A stretch of DNA of 12,047 nucleotides from DASUVJ01 sp036378995 (GCA_036378995.1 DASUVJ010000012.1:1-12047), one strand, 5' to 3'. Counted from the stretch's first letter, positions 1-6,809 are shown. A program made the numbers and translations. Notes: generated from the letters alone by a model not told the origin.

Positions 1-40
1 GAGTTTGGTGGGTAACGCTTGGACGAGTTTCATGACTCAT
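1..40 (-). CDS. 5' fragment of a leftward gene, unidentified
   Basis: On the minus strand an AAAGGA Shine-Dalgarno-like site lies 9 nt before an ATG at 40, and 13 codons run without a stop to the window edge. A good promoter sits about 50 nt upstream. A second ATG at 33, in another frame, is also open to the edge, so the frame is not certain. The fragment is too short to name; the case rests on promoter plus ribosome binding site. Confidence 0.3.
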   Translation of the reverse strand, partial: MSHETRPSVTHQT

Positions 41-92
41 GCTTGGGTTTCCTTTGTGCACACGATGGCACCTACAGTATTTATCAATACTT

Positions 93-120
93 ATTATACC
101 TCAAACCCTTCAAAACGCAA
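93..120 (-). promoter_or_regulatory. Promoter for the leftward gene at the window edge
   Basis: Reading the minus strand, TTGCGT (120-115) is separated by 16 bp from a perfect TATAAT (98-93). Transcription would start near 86, giving a leader of about 45 nt before the ATG at 40. Confidence 0.5.
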
Positions 121-182
121 GGGGTCTTATAAAACTTTATGACACTACATATGGTGTGTGTAGGTTTTTCTACAGGGGTGGC

Positions 183-214
183 ATAAAAAACTAACCCCGC
201 CATTTCTGGCGGGG
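183..214 (-). terminator. Rho-independent terminator of the first GC-rich cassette
   Basis: CCCCGCC (195-201) pairs with GGCGGGG (208-214) around a 6-nt loop. On the minus strand the hairpin is followed by TTAGTTTTTT, so it ends leftward transcripts coming from the gene at 244-828. Confidence 0.8.
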
Positions 215-243
215 ACGCCCGGATTTCGGACGATTTTGACAGG

Positions 244-828
244 TCATCTGTCTTGGTGGTTGGAGTCGTCATTCGCGAAGAGCAGGACGCTGACCACGAT
301 GAGCAGCATGATCATCCCCACTCCGCTGAAGACGAGGATCTCGCCGTCCTTGTCCGGACCCTCGTATCCGGCGGCCATGCCGAAGAGGATCAGAAGAACG
401 GCCGTGATCGCCATCGTCACCACGATGACCCAGCGGACGAACCGCGGGGTCGAGCCCCTCCCCTTCTTCACAGGGGGATGGGGCTGTTCGTGGCTAAGGG
501 GCTGTGCAGCGAACATCACAGTGAGAGAAGCTCTGACGGCGCTCGCCTCGCTGTTGATGGTCGTCTGGAAGCCTGTCTCGGCGGCGATCTGTCGTGCGAG
601 CGACCGGGCGAGAATCTCAGCGTTCTGTTCACCCGTCTCCTCGATGAAGACGAATGTGACGATGGTCTCTCCCCGACGGTAGCGGGCACGGATCTCTTCG
701 AGACGCCGCGGGAGCTCTTCTGCCGCTTTCCTCTCGGAGCGGCGGCCGATTTCCTGCGGCGTGTACTGCGGTGTGACTCGGACGTGCTGGCGGTGTGCCG
801 CCTCATCCTCGTCACTCAAGAATGTCAT
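244..828 (-). CDS. Two-helix membrane protein of unknown function, GC-rich cassette gene
   Basis: I do not recognise this 194-residue protein. The first ~40 residues are charged; residues 54-108 show an alternating strand-helix-strand pattern (ETIVTFVFIEE, then an Ala/Arg helix, then a Val/Ser-rich strand). A Pro/Lys/Arg linker (115-131) leads to two hydrophobic helices, about 132-153 and 164-185, joined by an acidic loop (EGPDKDGE), and a short polar tail. There is no signal peptide, so the N-terminal domain is probably cytoplasmic. The start at 828 is chosen because GGAGGG lies 7 nt upstream; the in-frame ATG at 834 is only 1-2 nt from that site. Base composition is much richer in G+C, with third-position G/C, than in the genes to the right, which suggests horizontal acquisition. 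It has its own promoter and terminator, so it is a monocistronic unit just downstream of the VirB6-like gene. That it is a real gene is well supported; its role is unknown. Confidence 0.8.
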   Translation of the reverse strand: MTFLSDEDEAAHRQHVRVTPQYTPQEIGRRSERKAAEELPRRLEEIRARYRRGETIVTFVFIEETGEQNAEILARSLARQIAAETGFQTTINSEASAVRASLTVMFAAQPLSHEQPHPPVKKGRGSTPRFVRWVIVVTMAITAVLLILFGMAAGYEGPDKDGEILVFSGVGMIMLLIVVSVLLFANDDSNHQDR

Positions 829-888
829 GTGCATTCCCTCCGGACTCGGGCGATATTGCCACTAGACAACCTCAGTCGTCATATGCAT

Positions 889-917
889 AAAATAATATAA
901 ATCACCGAATATGTCAA
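889..917 (-). promoter_or_regulatory. Strong sigma70-type promoter of the first GC-rich cassette
   Basis: On the minus strand a perfect TTGACA (917-912), a 17-bp spacer and TATTTT (894-889). Transcription should begin near 882, giving a leader of about 54 nt before the ATG at 828. The -35 box lies at the centre of a long palindrome, which suggests repressor control. Confidence 0.65.
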
Positions 918-933
918 TATCGGCGATTTATAT
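895..933. repeat. Long imperfect palindrome, probable operator
   Basis: The arm at 895-912 (ATATAAATCACCGAATAT) matches the reverse complement of 917-933 (ATATCGGCGATTTATAT) except for one mismatch and one extra base. The centre is the -35 box of the cassette promoter. A related half-site, CGATATTG, recurs at 851-858 and, inverted, at 915-922. As RNA it could also fold into an AT-rich hairpin downstream of the VirB6-like gene, so weak termination is an alternative reading. Confidence 0.65.
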
Positions 934-980
934 GGGTAACGTTTTAAAAGGAAAATTGAAGAGGCGTCGGATGCCAACTA

Positions 981-3641
981 TTAAGGGTTTGGTGGAGGCG
1001 GTACACGGTTGACGATATTTCGCAGAATAGGTTCCACGTTCTGAGCCACACTTCCCTTGAGTGATGGAAGCGTAAGGGCCTGGTTGGCGCTGTTTGAGAG
1101 TTCCATGATCTGACCTTGAAGGTCGCTGATTTCTTGCGGCGTAAGCATCGAAGTGTTTGGATTGAATGCGATGTTGTATACGCGGAGTACGGCGTCTTTG
1201 TCCATCGTTGCGAGCTGGGCAGGCTTGATCTTACCTTGTGCAAGCGCACGGGTTGCGGCCGCGTCGATATCTGCACTAGAGGCAATCTTACCTTGAGCAA
1301 CGTCGTCAATCGTTTTACCACCAAGGTAAGCGGCCTTATCGGCAAGTTTGTTGGCAACAATAGCGTTGGAGATGGTTGTCCTGTAGGCTGCCAGGTTACT
1401 ACCGGAAGCGGCAATAATCTCTTCCATGTTGGCCATGTTGCCTGCTCCTGCGAGCTGAGTCTCAATAGCAGCTTCACGTGCGAAGTCGTCATTCGTTGCG
1501 AATGTGTAAGTGTGGTTGTTCGAGTCGGTAGCAGTAACCGGACCTGTGCCCATCGCGAGTTGCTGACGCTCACCGCCCGAAAGGTTGAAGTGTTTGATAA
1601 GCTGCTTCTTGTTCTGGACGTTCTCGTCGTACTCTTTACGCTGCGCGGTAACGGCGTTGGTGAGGACTGCTTCGGCACCAGCAACACCCATAACACCACC
1701 TGCGTATTCGCGGATAGTCTCGCCATCGATCTGAGCGGAGTTAGTAAGAAGCTCTTCAGCAAGCTGCTGCTTTTGTTTGCGTTTGGCGGCCTCTTCGCGC
1801 ATAGCAGTAAGTGCTAGGTCGCGCGTTGCATCACGGGACCTGTTAATAACATTAACCATTGAGGCGCTGCCAGCGATGTGTCCGGTGCGCAACTCTTCTT
1901 CCATTGCTTCAAGCCGGGCTTCGGCGACTTTTGCTTCCGATCCGGCCACGCGCATCTGCATTTCGCGCGCCAAAGAGGCGGAGTCGGTGCGAGCGCGATT
2001 ATTCCAGTGTGCATCGTGCTGGCTTTCGATCATCTTGTGTGTGCGGGATGCTTCACGGGAAGCGGTATCAATAGCCTCATGAGCTGCGTTCTCGTGCCAG
2101 CGGTTATCCGCTTCTGCCTCGTAGACTTTTTGCCAGCCCTCACGCTTGCGTCGGCGGTTATCCATACCCTGGACAGCACGCGAGAGCACATTGCGTCGGC
2201 GTAGGTCGTCACGGGCAAGTACCTGTGACTTTTTGAGTGCGGCCTGGTCTTTGGCGAAATTGCTTGTGCGGTCCATAAGGCCTTTGCTCTTGTCGTTGAC
2301 CATGCCGGCAATACGACCGAGCAGTGATCCACTAAACTTGATCAGGAATGGAAGTACGACAATCGGCGCGATCTGAACGGCCATACCAAGAATCTTCATG
2401 ACGAGCGTATCGGAGTTTTGAATAATTGCCGTTCCTGCTAGTTGAGAACCACCAAACAGTACCGAGAAAATCGGAAACAGCATCAGCATGGTGATGAAGA
2501 GATCTTTCCATTTATCGAAATACTTCTCAGTGTTTGGCAGTAAGTACGCCACAAACGCAAGCGGCGCGACCATTACTAATATAACGATCAACGCTTGACG
2601 GGCGGCCATGATGATAATGGCGACAAGCGCGGCAATAAGCACGCCAACCAGGATCGGAAGAAGCATGTAAATTGCACCGGTAATGGATCCGACAGAGACA
2701 AGTGCCGTAATTCCGGCAGCAGCAATCGTACCTCCTGACAGAATAGCGGTCGAAATATCCTTCCAACCACCACCTTCCCAACTGTTTCCGTCAGTACTGG
2801 TTAGCTGGTTTCGGATGCCCATGAAAATATCTTGCAGCGAGTACCCCAAGATATTCGAAAGGTCGATTGCGATTGCACAGATCCAGTACGAAAGGTTAAC
2901 GAGGATCGCCGCAATAATCAGGCGTGGCAGCGTGCGTTTGATGCCGTAGTTGGATAGTCCTAGATTGGAGATCTGCGAGTAAATAATAATCAGGAAGCCG
3001 ATAACAAATGCCACATTGGCAAAGTCGCGCATAATCGACCAGCCGCGGAATAGCGAATTGTTCGGGTCTGTTTGAGCTGGTCGGACAGCTAAGAAGCTGG
3101 CAAGAATATTAAATAGCCAGTCCATTGCCTCGGCGAGGAAGTTCGTGATCGGACAAATGATCCAGCCGATGCCCTCAATCACACATGAGGTCGTTTCTTT
3201 GGCGCCGGCACTTTCAGATTTTAGTGTTAGCGTAATAGATTTAGTGCCCGACGGCGAAGAATACTTGTCGGGTGAGGTGAAGTTATAAATCGCGTAGTTA
3301 GCGCTCGTAGCCTTGGTGGGGTCTGTTCCCGGTGCGAAATAGATCAGGTGCGCCTTGGTAACCGGGTTGTTTGCCCCGTCCTGTGCCGGCTCGGTGTAGC
3401 GGTAAATACGGGATCCCTTGGGGATATTGTGGCTTTCGGTGCCGGCACTTTCGCCCATTGGTGCAAAGAGGTGGCTATCGTAAGTGATCGAGTCCCCTTG
3501 CCAATCGGCATCCGCAGCATACACATGTGGTGCGCTTGTCAGGATAAAGCCAAAAGAAGCCACGAGCGTGGCTGCGAGGAACATAAAGAATTTCCGTGTC
3601 GATTGCCTACCGAACGGAAGTGCTAGATGCAGCTTCCACAT
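981..3641 (-). CDS. VirB6/TrbL-like polytopic type IV secretion membrane protein
   Basis: An 886-residue protein that probably forms the inner-membrane channel part of a type IV secretion apparatus. It begins with a signal peptide: basic n-region (RQSTRK), hydrophobic core about 18-37, likely cleavage after VYA at 42. An exported domain of about 120 residues follows, then a membrane block from about 165 to 437 with seven or eight hydrophobic helices (roughly 167-186, 206-224, 238-258, 300-318, 321-346, 349-368, 381-400, 418-437). The last ~440 residues are hydrophilic, rich in Ala, Arg, Glu and Gln, partly coiled-coil-like, ending in a proline run (VPPPPNP). The long C-terminal extension is typical of enlarged VirB6 proteins rather than the short classical form. 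The start at 3641 is preferred over the upstream in-frame ATG at 3698 because a promoter lies between them (3679-3651). An AAGGA sits just before it and the transcript leader is only a few bases. It is divergent from the pilin operon, which supports a shared machine. Family assignment is from topology and context. Confidence 0.75.
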   Translation of the reverse strand: MWKLHLALPFGRQSTRKFFMFLAATLVASFGFILTSAPHVYAADADWQGDSITYDSHLFAPMGESAGTESHNIPKGSRIYRYTEPAQDGANNPVTKAHLIYFAPGTDPTKATSANYAIYNFTSPDKYSSPSGTKSITLTLKSESAGAKETTSCVIEGIGWIICPITNFLAEAMDWLFNILASFLAVRPAQTDPNNSLFRGWSIMRDFANVAFVIGFLIIIYSQISNLGLSNYGIKRTLPRLIIAAILVNLSYWICAIAIDLSNILGYSLQDIFMGIRNQLTSTDGNSWEGGGWKDISTAILSGGTIAAAGITALVSVGSITGAIYMLLPILVGVLIAALVAIIIMAARQALIVILVMVAPLAFVAYLLPNTEKYFDKWKDLFITMLMLFPIFSVLFGGSQLAGTAIIQNSDTLVMKILGMAVQIAPIVVLPFLIKFSGSLLGRIAGMVNDKSKGLMDRTSNFAKDQAALKKSQVLARDDLRRRNVLSRAVQGMDNRRRKREGWQKVYEAEADNRWHENAAHEAIDTASREASRTHKMIESQHDAHWNNRARTDSASLAREMQMRVAGSEAKVAEARLEAMEEELRTGHIAGSASMVNVINRSRDATRDLALTAMREEAAKRKQKQQLAEELLTNSAQIDGETIREYAGGVMGVAGAEAVLTNAVTAQRKEYDENVQNKKQLIKHFNLSGGERQQLAMGTGPVTATDSNNHTYTFATNDDFAREAAIETQLAGAGNMANMEEIIAASGSNLAAYRTTISNAIVANKLADKAAYLGGKTIDDVAQGKIASSADIDAAATRALAQGKIKPAQLATMDKDAVLRVYNIAFNPNTSMLTPQEISDLQGQIMELSNSANQALTLPSLKGSVAQNVEPILRNIVNRVPPPPNP

Positions 3642-3650
3642 ATCCTTGTT

Positions 3651-3679
3651 AGTGTACCATTTTCCTCTAAAAAAGTCAA
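3651..3679 (-). promoter_or_regulatory. Promoter of the VirB6-like gene
   Basis: Minus strand TTGACT (3679-3674), 17-bp spacer, TACACT (3656-3651). The predicted start near 3644 leaves only a few bases before the ATG at 3641, so the mRNA is nearly leaderless. This is the main reason to reject the longer start at 3698. Confidence 0.7.
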
Positions 3680-3724
3680 TAAAATACGACAAGTTCAAAC
3701 GCAGTCCTGCTAAGGTGAAACTAC

Positions 3725-3753
3725 TTGCACGCTAAACTGATTTATCGTATTTT
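3725..3753 (+). promoter_or_regulatory. Promoter of the pilin operon
   Basis: TTGCAC (3725-3730), 17-bp spacer, TATTTT (3748-3753). The predicted start near 3760 is only about 3 nt before the first pilin's ATG at 3763. It is divergent from the VirB6-like promoter, with about 45 bp between the two -35 boxes. Confidence 0.55.
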
Positions 3754-3762
3754 ATAGGTAGT

Positions 3763-4173
3763 ATGAAGATAAAACAAAAAATAGTAGCATTGCTGTTTGT
3801 CGCCATGGCGAGCATAGGGGTAAGTACCCTTGCTCTGCAGCCAGCCCAGGCACAGCAAAAATGTGGCGAGGTGGATACCTCGATTATTGGCGGTGATGTT
3901 TGTAATGGCGTCAACGAGAAAAGTGGTAACGCAGAAGACAGTGCGGCCTGGAAGATTCTTCTTCTTGTGCTAAATATCATGACCGCCGGAGTCGGTATTC
4001 TGGCCGTTGGTGGTATCGTGTACGGTGCCATCCTCTATACCACCTCTTCCGACAGCCAGGAGCAGACGAAAAAAGCCAAAGAGGTTATTCGTAACGTTAT
4101 TATCGGTATTTTGGCCTACGCAGGCATGTACTTGCTGCTTAACTTCCTGATCCCAGGAGGAATATTCACCTAG
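3763..4173 (+). CDS. Type IV secretion pilin-like protein 1 (VirB2/TrbC-like)
   Basis: A 136-residue small membrane protein of the T4SS pilin class seen in Candidate Phyla Radiation genomes. It has a basic n-region (KIKQK), a hydrophobic signal core and probable cleavage after AQA at 30. A short exported segment with two cysteines (34, 47) is followed by two hydrophobic helices at about 65-92 and 109-131. A Lys/Glu-rich loop (SQEQTKKAKEV) separates them, the standard VirB2 topology. It is first in a tight rightward operon; 11 nt separate it from the next gene, whose Shine-Dalgarno overlaps this stop codon. The two cysteines could form a disulfide after export. It is one of the more divergent copies here and lacks the RYxxSxGD motif of copies 4-7. 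Whether it is assembled into a pilus or is a membrane subunit cannot be told from sequence. Confidence 0.75.
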   Translation: MKIKQKIVALLFVAMASIGVSTLALQPAQAQQKCGEVDTSIIGGDVCNGVNEKSGNAEDSAAWKILLLVLNIMTAGVGILAVGGIVYGAILYTTSSDSQEQTKKAKEVIRNVIIGILAYAGMYLLLNFLIPGGIFT

Positions 4174-4184
4174 GAGAATATGAA

Positions 4185-4610
4185 ATGATACAAAAAATAC
4201 GAAATTGGACAATGGCATTACTATTCGTAGCTACCGCGGGCGGCGCGACATTAGCTGTTGCGACCCCGTCAACTACTTATGCGGCCTGTAATGATCGCCT
4301 TCTTACCTTCCCGGCGTGGTATAAAGGCCTGACCGAGGCTAACTGTACGATTAAAAACCCTGTCGCTGCCGGAGGCTTGCCGACGTTTATTTGGACGATT
4401 GCACTCAATATCCTCGAGATGATGCTGCAACTTGTCGGCTATCTGGCGGTTGGATTTTTGATCCGTGGAGGATTTAAATATATGACCAGCGTGGGTGATC
4501 CGGGTGAAACGGCCAAGGCGAAGAAGATCGTGATGGATGCTGTTATCGGACTTGTTATTTCCCTGTTCTCGGTGGCAATTGTTAATCTTGTTGCGGGAGC
4601 TATTAACTAA
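4185..4610 (+). CDS. Type IV secretion pilin-like protein 2 (VirB2/TrbC-like)
   Basis: A 141-residue protein with a signal peptide (cleavage probably after TYA at 33), a short exported region containing Cys35 and Cys54, and two hydrophobic helices at about 68-94 and 115-138. The loop between them (GDPGETAKAKK) resembles the GD...AK motif of the other copies, and RGGFKYMTS matches GGIRYxxS in position. The ribosome binding site TAGGAG overlaps the previous stop codon, 8 nt before the ATG, so translation is probably coupled. Its last base overlaps the next ATG. It is clearly a paralogue in topology but diverged from copies 4-7, which suggests a distinct role in the apparatus. Confidence 0.75.
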   Translation: MIQKIRNWTMALLFVATAGGATLAVATPSTTYAACNDRLLTFPAWYKGLTEANCTIKNPVAAGGLPTFIWTIALNILEMMLQLVGYLAVGFLIRGGFKYMTSVGDPGETAKAKKIVMDAVIGLVISLFSVAIVNLVAGAIN

Positions 4611-4906
4611 TGGAACGGCTATTTTTGCTACTCGCACAGAGTAAAATTAATCCTAACGACATCGGCCTTGACCCTGTTACTAACGCCGATTCTGCCTTGG
4701 GCGATTTGCTTACCGTTGTATATGGGGCAGCTGGAGTCGTCGCAGTACTCGTTATTATTATCGGCGGCTACCTGTACACGTTTTCTAATGGCGCACCGAA
4801 CGACGTCAAGCGTGGAAAAGACGCCATCATAGGTGGAGTCATTGGTCTGGTAGTAGTAATTATGGCGTTTACTATAACGCAATTCGTACTAGGGAGGTTT
4901 AACTAA
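4610..4906 (+). CDS. Type IV secretion pilin-like protein 3, short form
   Basis: At 98 residues this is the shortest copy. It has the two pilin helices (about 33-54 and 73-94) and a basic loop (APNDVKRGKDA) but only a vestigial N-terminal hydrophobic stretch (MERLFLLLAQ), not a full signal peptide. The start shares a base with the previous stop (TAATG), a classic translational coupling arrangement, and there is no good Shine-Dalgarno at the usual distance. It may insert without signal cleavage, or may be a membrane adaptor rather than a pilus subunit. The GGYLYTFSNG segment lines up with GGIRYATSNG in copy 4. There are no cysteines. Confidence 0.7.
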   Translation: MERLFLLLAQSKINPNDIGLDPVTNADSALGDLLTVVYGAAGVVAVLVIIIGGYLYTFSNGAPNDVKRGKDAIIGGVIGLVVVIMAFTITQFVLGRFN

Positions 4907-4907
4907 T

Positions 4908-5279
4908 ATGCGAAAAATAAAACAACTATTAATCGTCGCTGCTGTATTGGTTGCCGGGGGTGTTGCCCTGACTGCTGAACCGGCTGCGGCAATCAACGTT
5001 TTTGAGCAATGTGGTGCAAACGCCGATTCTAGCGTTTGTCAGGCTCAGGGCACCGATAATGCGACAAGCATGATCGAGATCGTCGTTAATACCATGATCT
5101 TCCTTCTTGGTGCAATTGCAGTCGTTATGATCGTTATCGGCGGTATCCGTTACGCGACATCCAACGGTGACAGCTCATCAATTAAGGGTGCTAAAGATAC
5201 GATTCTTTATGCAATTATCGGTCTTATCGTTGCTATCCTGTCGTACGCAATAGTAAACTTTGTCCTAGACGCATTTTAA
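4908..5279 (+). CDS. Type IV secretion pilin-like protein 4
   Basis: A 123-residue pilin-like protein with a signal peptide (basic MRKIK, core about 7-22, cleavage after AAA at 28) and a short exported segment with Cys35 and Cys44. Two helices follow at about 56-79 and 97-120. It carries the full motif of the main subfamily here: GGIRYATSNGDSSS, then AKDTILYAIIGLIVAIL and AIVNFVLDAF. The gene begins 1 nt after the previous stop, with GGAGG about 11 nt upstream. It is very like copy 5 from the first helix to the end, in DNA as well as protein (for example the GGTGCAATTGCAGTCGT stretch), so the two look like a tandem duplication whose exported segments have since diverged. Confidence 0.8.
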   Translation: MRKIKQLLIVAAVLVAGGVALTAEPAAAINVFEQCGANADSSVCQAQGTDNATSMIEIVVNTMIFLLGAIAVVMIVIGGIRYATSNGDSSSIKGAKDTILYAIIGLIVAILSYAIVNFVLDAF

Positions 5280-5290
5280 AAGGAGAAAAA

Positions 5291-5659
5291 ATGAAAAAAA
5301 TCAAATTTGCAGTCATTTCACTCGCCGCCCTTTTAGGGGTTGCGGTCATGGTTCCTTCGTATGTTAGCGCCGACGCTGTCAGCGAGGCACAACAAGGAGT
5401 AAACGATATTGGCGGTAACGACGGTGGAAACGCGATTTCGCTCGAGTCCCGTATTAAGACGATTGCCAATATCCTTCTGTTTATCCTCGGTGCAATTGCA
5501 GTCGTAATGATCATCATCGGTGGTATTAAATACGCCACCTCAAATGGCGACAGTTCATCAATCTCAAGTGCTAAGAATACAATTCTCTACTCTGTTATCG
5601 GTTTGGTGGTTGCTATTCTTGCTTATGCAATCGTCAACTTCATCCTGGATGCCTTCTAG
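5291..5659 (+). CDS. Type IV secretion pilin-like protein 5
   Basis: A 122-residue pilin-like protein with a signal peptide (MKKIK, cleavage probably after VSA at 27), an exported segment rich in Asn, Gly and Asp without cysteines, and two helices (about 56-79 and 96-119). The motifs GGIKYATSNGDSSS and AKNTILYSVIGLVVAIL are nearly those of copy 4. AAGGAG lies 6 nt before the ATG, the best ribosome binding site of the operon, which may mean higher translation. The loss of both cysteines relative to copy 4, in an otherwise closely matching protein, is a clear difference. It is the last gene of the five-gene tight cluster; 77 bp and a new promoter precede copy 6. Confidence 0.8.
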   Translation: MKKIKFAVISLAALLGVAVMVPSYVSADAVSEAQQGVNDIGGNDGGNAISLESRIKTIANILLFILGAIAVVMIIIGGIKYATSNGDSSSISSAKNTILYSVIGLVVAILAYAIVNFILDAF

Positions 5660-5674
5660 TAAGTAATAAAAGCC

Positions 5675-5703
5675 TTAACAAAAGGCGTACCTTTTGATAT
5701 AAA
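5675..5703 (+). promoter_or_regulatory. Separate promoter for pilin 6, with a palindromic spacer
   Basis: TTAACA (5675-5680), 17-bp spacer, TATAAA (5698-5703); transcription would start near 5710. The spacer region contains the perfect inverted repeat CAAAAGG-CGTA-CCTTTTG (5679-5696), a likely operator, or a weak hairpin ending the upstream operon. Confidence 0.65.
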
Positions 5704-5736
5704 ATAGGTAGAGTAATCCTAAGAAAGGAACAACAA

Positions 5737-6147
5737 ATGAAAAGTATTATTAAAAAAAGTTTACAGAGCTTGCTGATCGTGCCGGCTTTGGCACTTGGTG
5801 TAAGCTTCGTCGCTCCTGTGTTACAGCCAGCTGACGCGCACGCTCAGTTTGACCAAGGTCTTCAGGATGGTGCAGATTCTGCACAGGGTAAAGACCAGCA
5901 GGCAGAGCTATTCGGTGATGATGGTATCTTCAAGACCATTACCAACGTTCTCCTCTTCATCATTGGTGCAATCTCAGTTATCATGCTGATCATCGGCGGT
6001 ATTCGCTATGTCGTATCAGGCGGTGACAGCGGTGCTGTTACAAGCGCTAAGAACACAATCCTTTACGCTATTGTCGGTATCGTCGTAGCGATCCTTGCCT
6101 ACGCATTGGTCAACTTCGTTGTTGGCAGCTTCGCAGCAGGCAACTAA
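5737..6147 (+). CDS. Type IV secretion pilin-like protein 6
   Basis: A 136-residue pilin-like protein with a long signal peptide (basic MKSIIKK, core about 11-30, cleavage probably after AHA at 36). The exported segment QDGADSAQGKDQQAELFG has no cysteines. Two helices (about 68-89 and 105-128) flank the motif GGIRYVVSGGDSG, followed by AKNTILYAIVGIVVAILAY. AAAGGA lies about 8 nt before the ATG. It has its own promoter and a strong terminator just after the stop, so it can be expressed independently, which would suit a major subunit. Its closest relative in the window is the inverted copy at 7710-8126, which shares QDGADSA, LFG, GIF and TNVLLFI. Confidence 0.8.
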   Translation: MKSIIKKSLQSLLIVPALALGVSFVAPVLQPADAHAQFDQGLQDGADSAQGKDQQAELFGDDGIFKTITNVLLFIIGAISVIMLIIGGIRYVVSGGDSGAVTSAKNTILYAIVGIVVAILAYALVNFVVGSFAAGN

Positions 6148-6163
6148 TAAGAACCTTTCTTGA

Positions 6164-6195
6164 AATAACACCCCGCATTCGGGGTGTTATTTTTT
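6164..6195 (+). terminator. Strong rho-independent terminator ending the pilin cluster
   Basis: AATAACACCCCG (6164-6175) pairs perfectly with CGGGGTGTTATT (6180-6191) around a CATT loop, followed by a T run. It lies 16 nt after the stop of pilin 6. Confidence 0.92.
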
Positions 6196-6234
6196 GGCCG
6201 CAATCCCCTGCCGTTAGAATAATAAGTCGGAAAT

Positions 6235-6268
6235 AAAAAACAGCCCTCTCGCGCTTGGGCTGTTTTTT
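6235..6268. terminator. Bidirectional terminator downstream of hsp20
   Basis: AAAAAACAGCCC (6235-6246) pairs with GGGCTGTTTTTT (6257-6268) around a 10-nt loop. With A and T runs on the two sides it works in both directions; its main task is probably to end the leftward Hsp20 transcript, whose stop is at 6282. Confidence 0.88.
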
Positions 6269-6281
6269 ATTTGATGGCGGA

Positions 6282-6761
6282 TTACTGAATCGTAATCTTC
6301 TTTGCCTGTTCCTGCTTGATCTTGCCAAAGCTGATAGTCAGAACACCGTCTTTGAGGACAGCTTCAACTTCATCTTCTTTGACTGCAACAGGAAGTGCAA
6401 GCGTGCGGCTGAATTCGCCCCAGTAGCATTCCTGGATGTGCCAGTTGGTAGCGTCGGTGTCGTCACCGCTTGATAGCGTACCACTGATTGTTAGAATGCC
6501 GTCGCTGATGCTGACATCGAGGTCTTCTTTGTTTACGCCGGCGGTGCGGGCTTTAACAATAAGCTTCTCGTCTGTTTCGTAGACGTCAACGGCGAGCTGT
6601 CCAGGAAAGTCGTCTTCTGACTCTTCCCACGCGCTGTCGTCGTTTGCTTGCTGTACTGGCGCCGCTGCTGGCTGTTGTCGCTGTTCTAGGTCGTCATCGT
6701 TCAAGAATGCCGCAGCGAGCTCATCTTCGATCAAGAGATCGTCATTTTGTTTACGGGCCAT
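6282..6761 (-). CDS. Hsp20/alpha-crystallin family small heat-shock protein
   Basis: A 159-residue ATP-independent cytoplasmic chaperone that holds unfolding proteins. The N-terminal ~50 residues are acidic and Gln/Ala-rich, as usual for the variable arm. The alpha-crystallin domain runs from about 52 to 150: LAVDVYETDEKLIVKA, then GVNKEDLDVSISDGILTISG, the FSRTLALP strand and the signature LKDGVLTISFGK. The tail ends in KKITIQ, which supplies the I-x-I oligomerisation motif. The start at 6761 is preferred over upstream ATGs because GGAGG lies 6 nt before it and the promoter (6838-6810) lies inside the longer reading frame. It is divergent from comF and ends at a strong terminator. The promoter looks like a normal sigma70 site; I see no CIRCE-type inverted repeat nearby. 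Confidence 0.93.
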   Translation of the reverse strand: MARKQNDDLLIEDELAAAFLNDDDLEQRQQPAAAPVQQANDDSAWEESEDDFPGQLAVDVYETDEKLIVKARTAGVNKEDLDVSISDGILTISGTLSSGDDTDATNWHIQECYWGEFSRTLALPVAVKEDEVEAVLKDGVLTISFGKIKQEQAKKITIQ

Positions 6762-6809
6762 GATATCCTCCACTTTTTCTCTAGGCTCTATTGACAAATA
6801 GTCCCTCAC

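Noticed and set aside
84..272. Leftward 62-codon frame at the left end
   Set aside because: It runs through the terminator at 183-214 and the promoter at 93-120, has no ribosome binding site and no recognisable product.
253..900. Rightward open frame of 215 codons opposite the first GC-rich gene
   Set aside because: It is the antisense of a better-supported gene. It lacks a ribosome binding site, is dominated by Asp/His/Arg, and would read through the leftward promoter; long antisense frames are expected in GC-rich coding DNA.
944..1762. Leftward 272-codon frame inside the VirB6-like gene
   Set aside because: It is an out-of-frame shadow with a Ser/Thr/Arg-rich product, no start signals, and full overlap with a convincing long gene.
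3642..3698. Longer start for the VirB6-like protein
   Set aside because: The promoter boxes (3679-3651) lie within this extension, so it would not be transcribed; the shorter form begins with a proper signal peptide.
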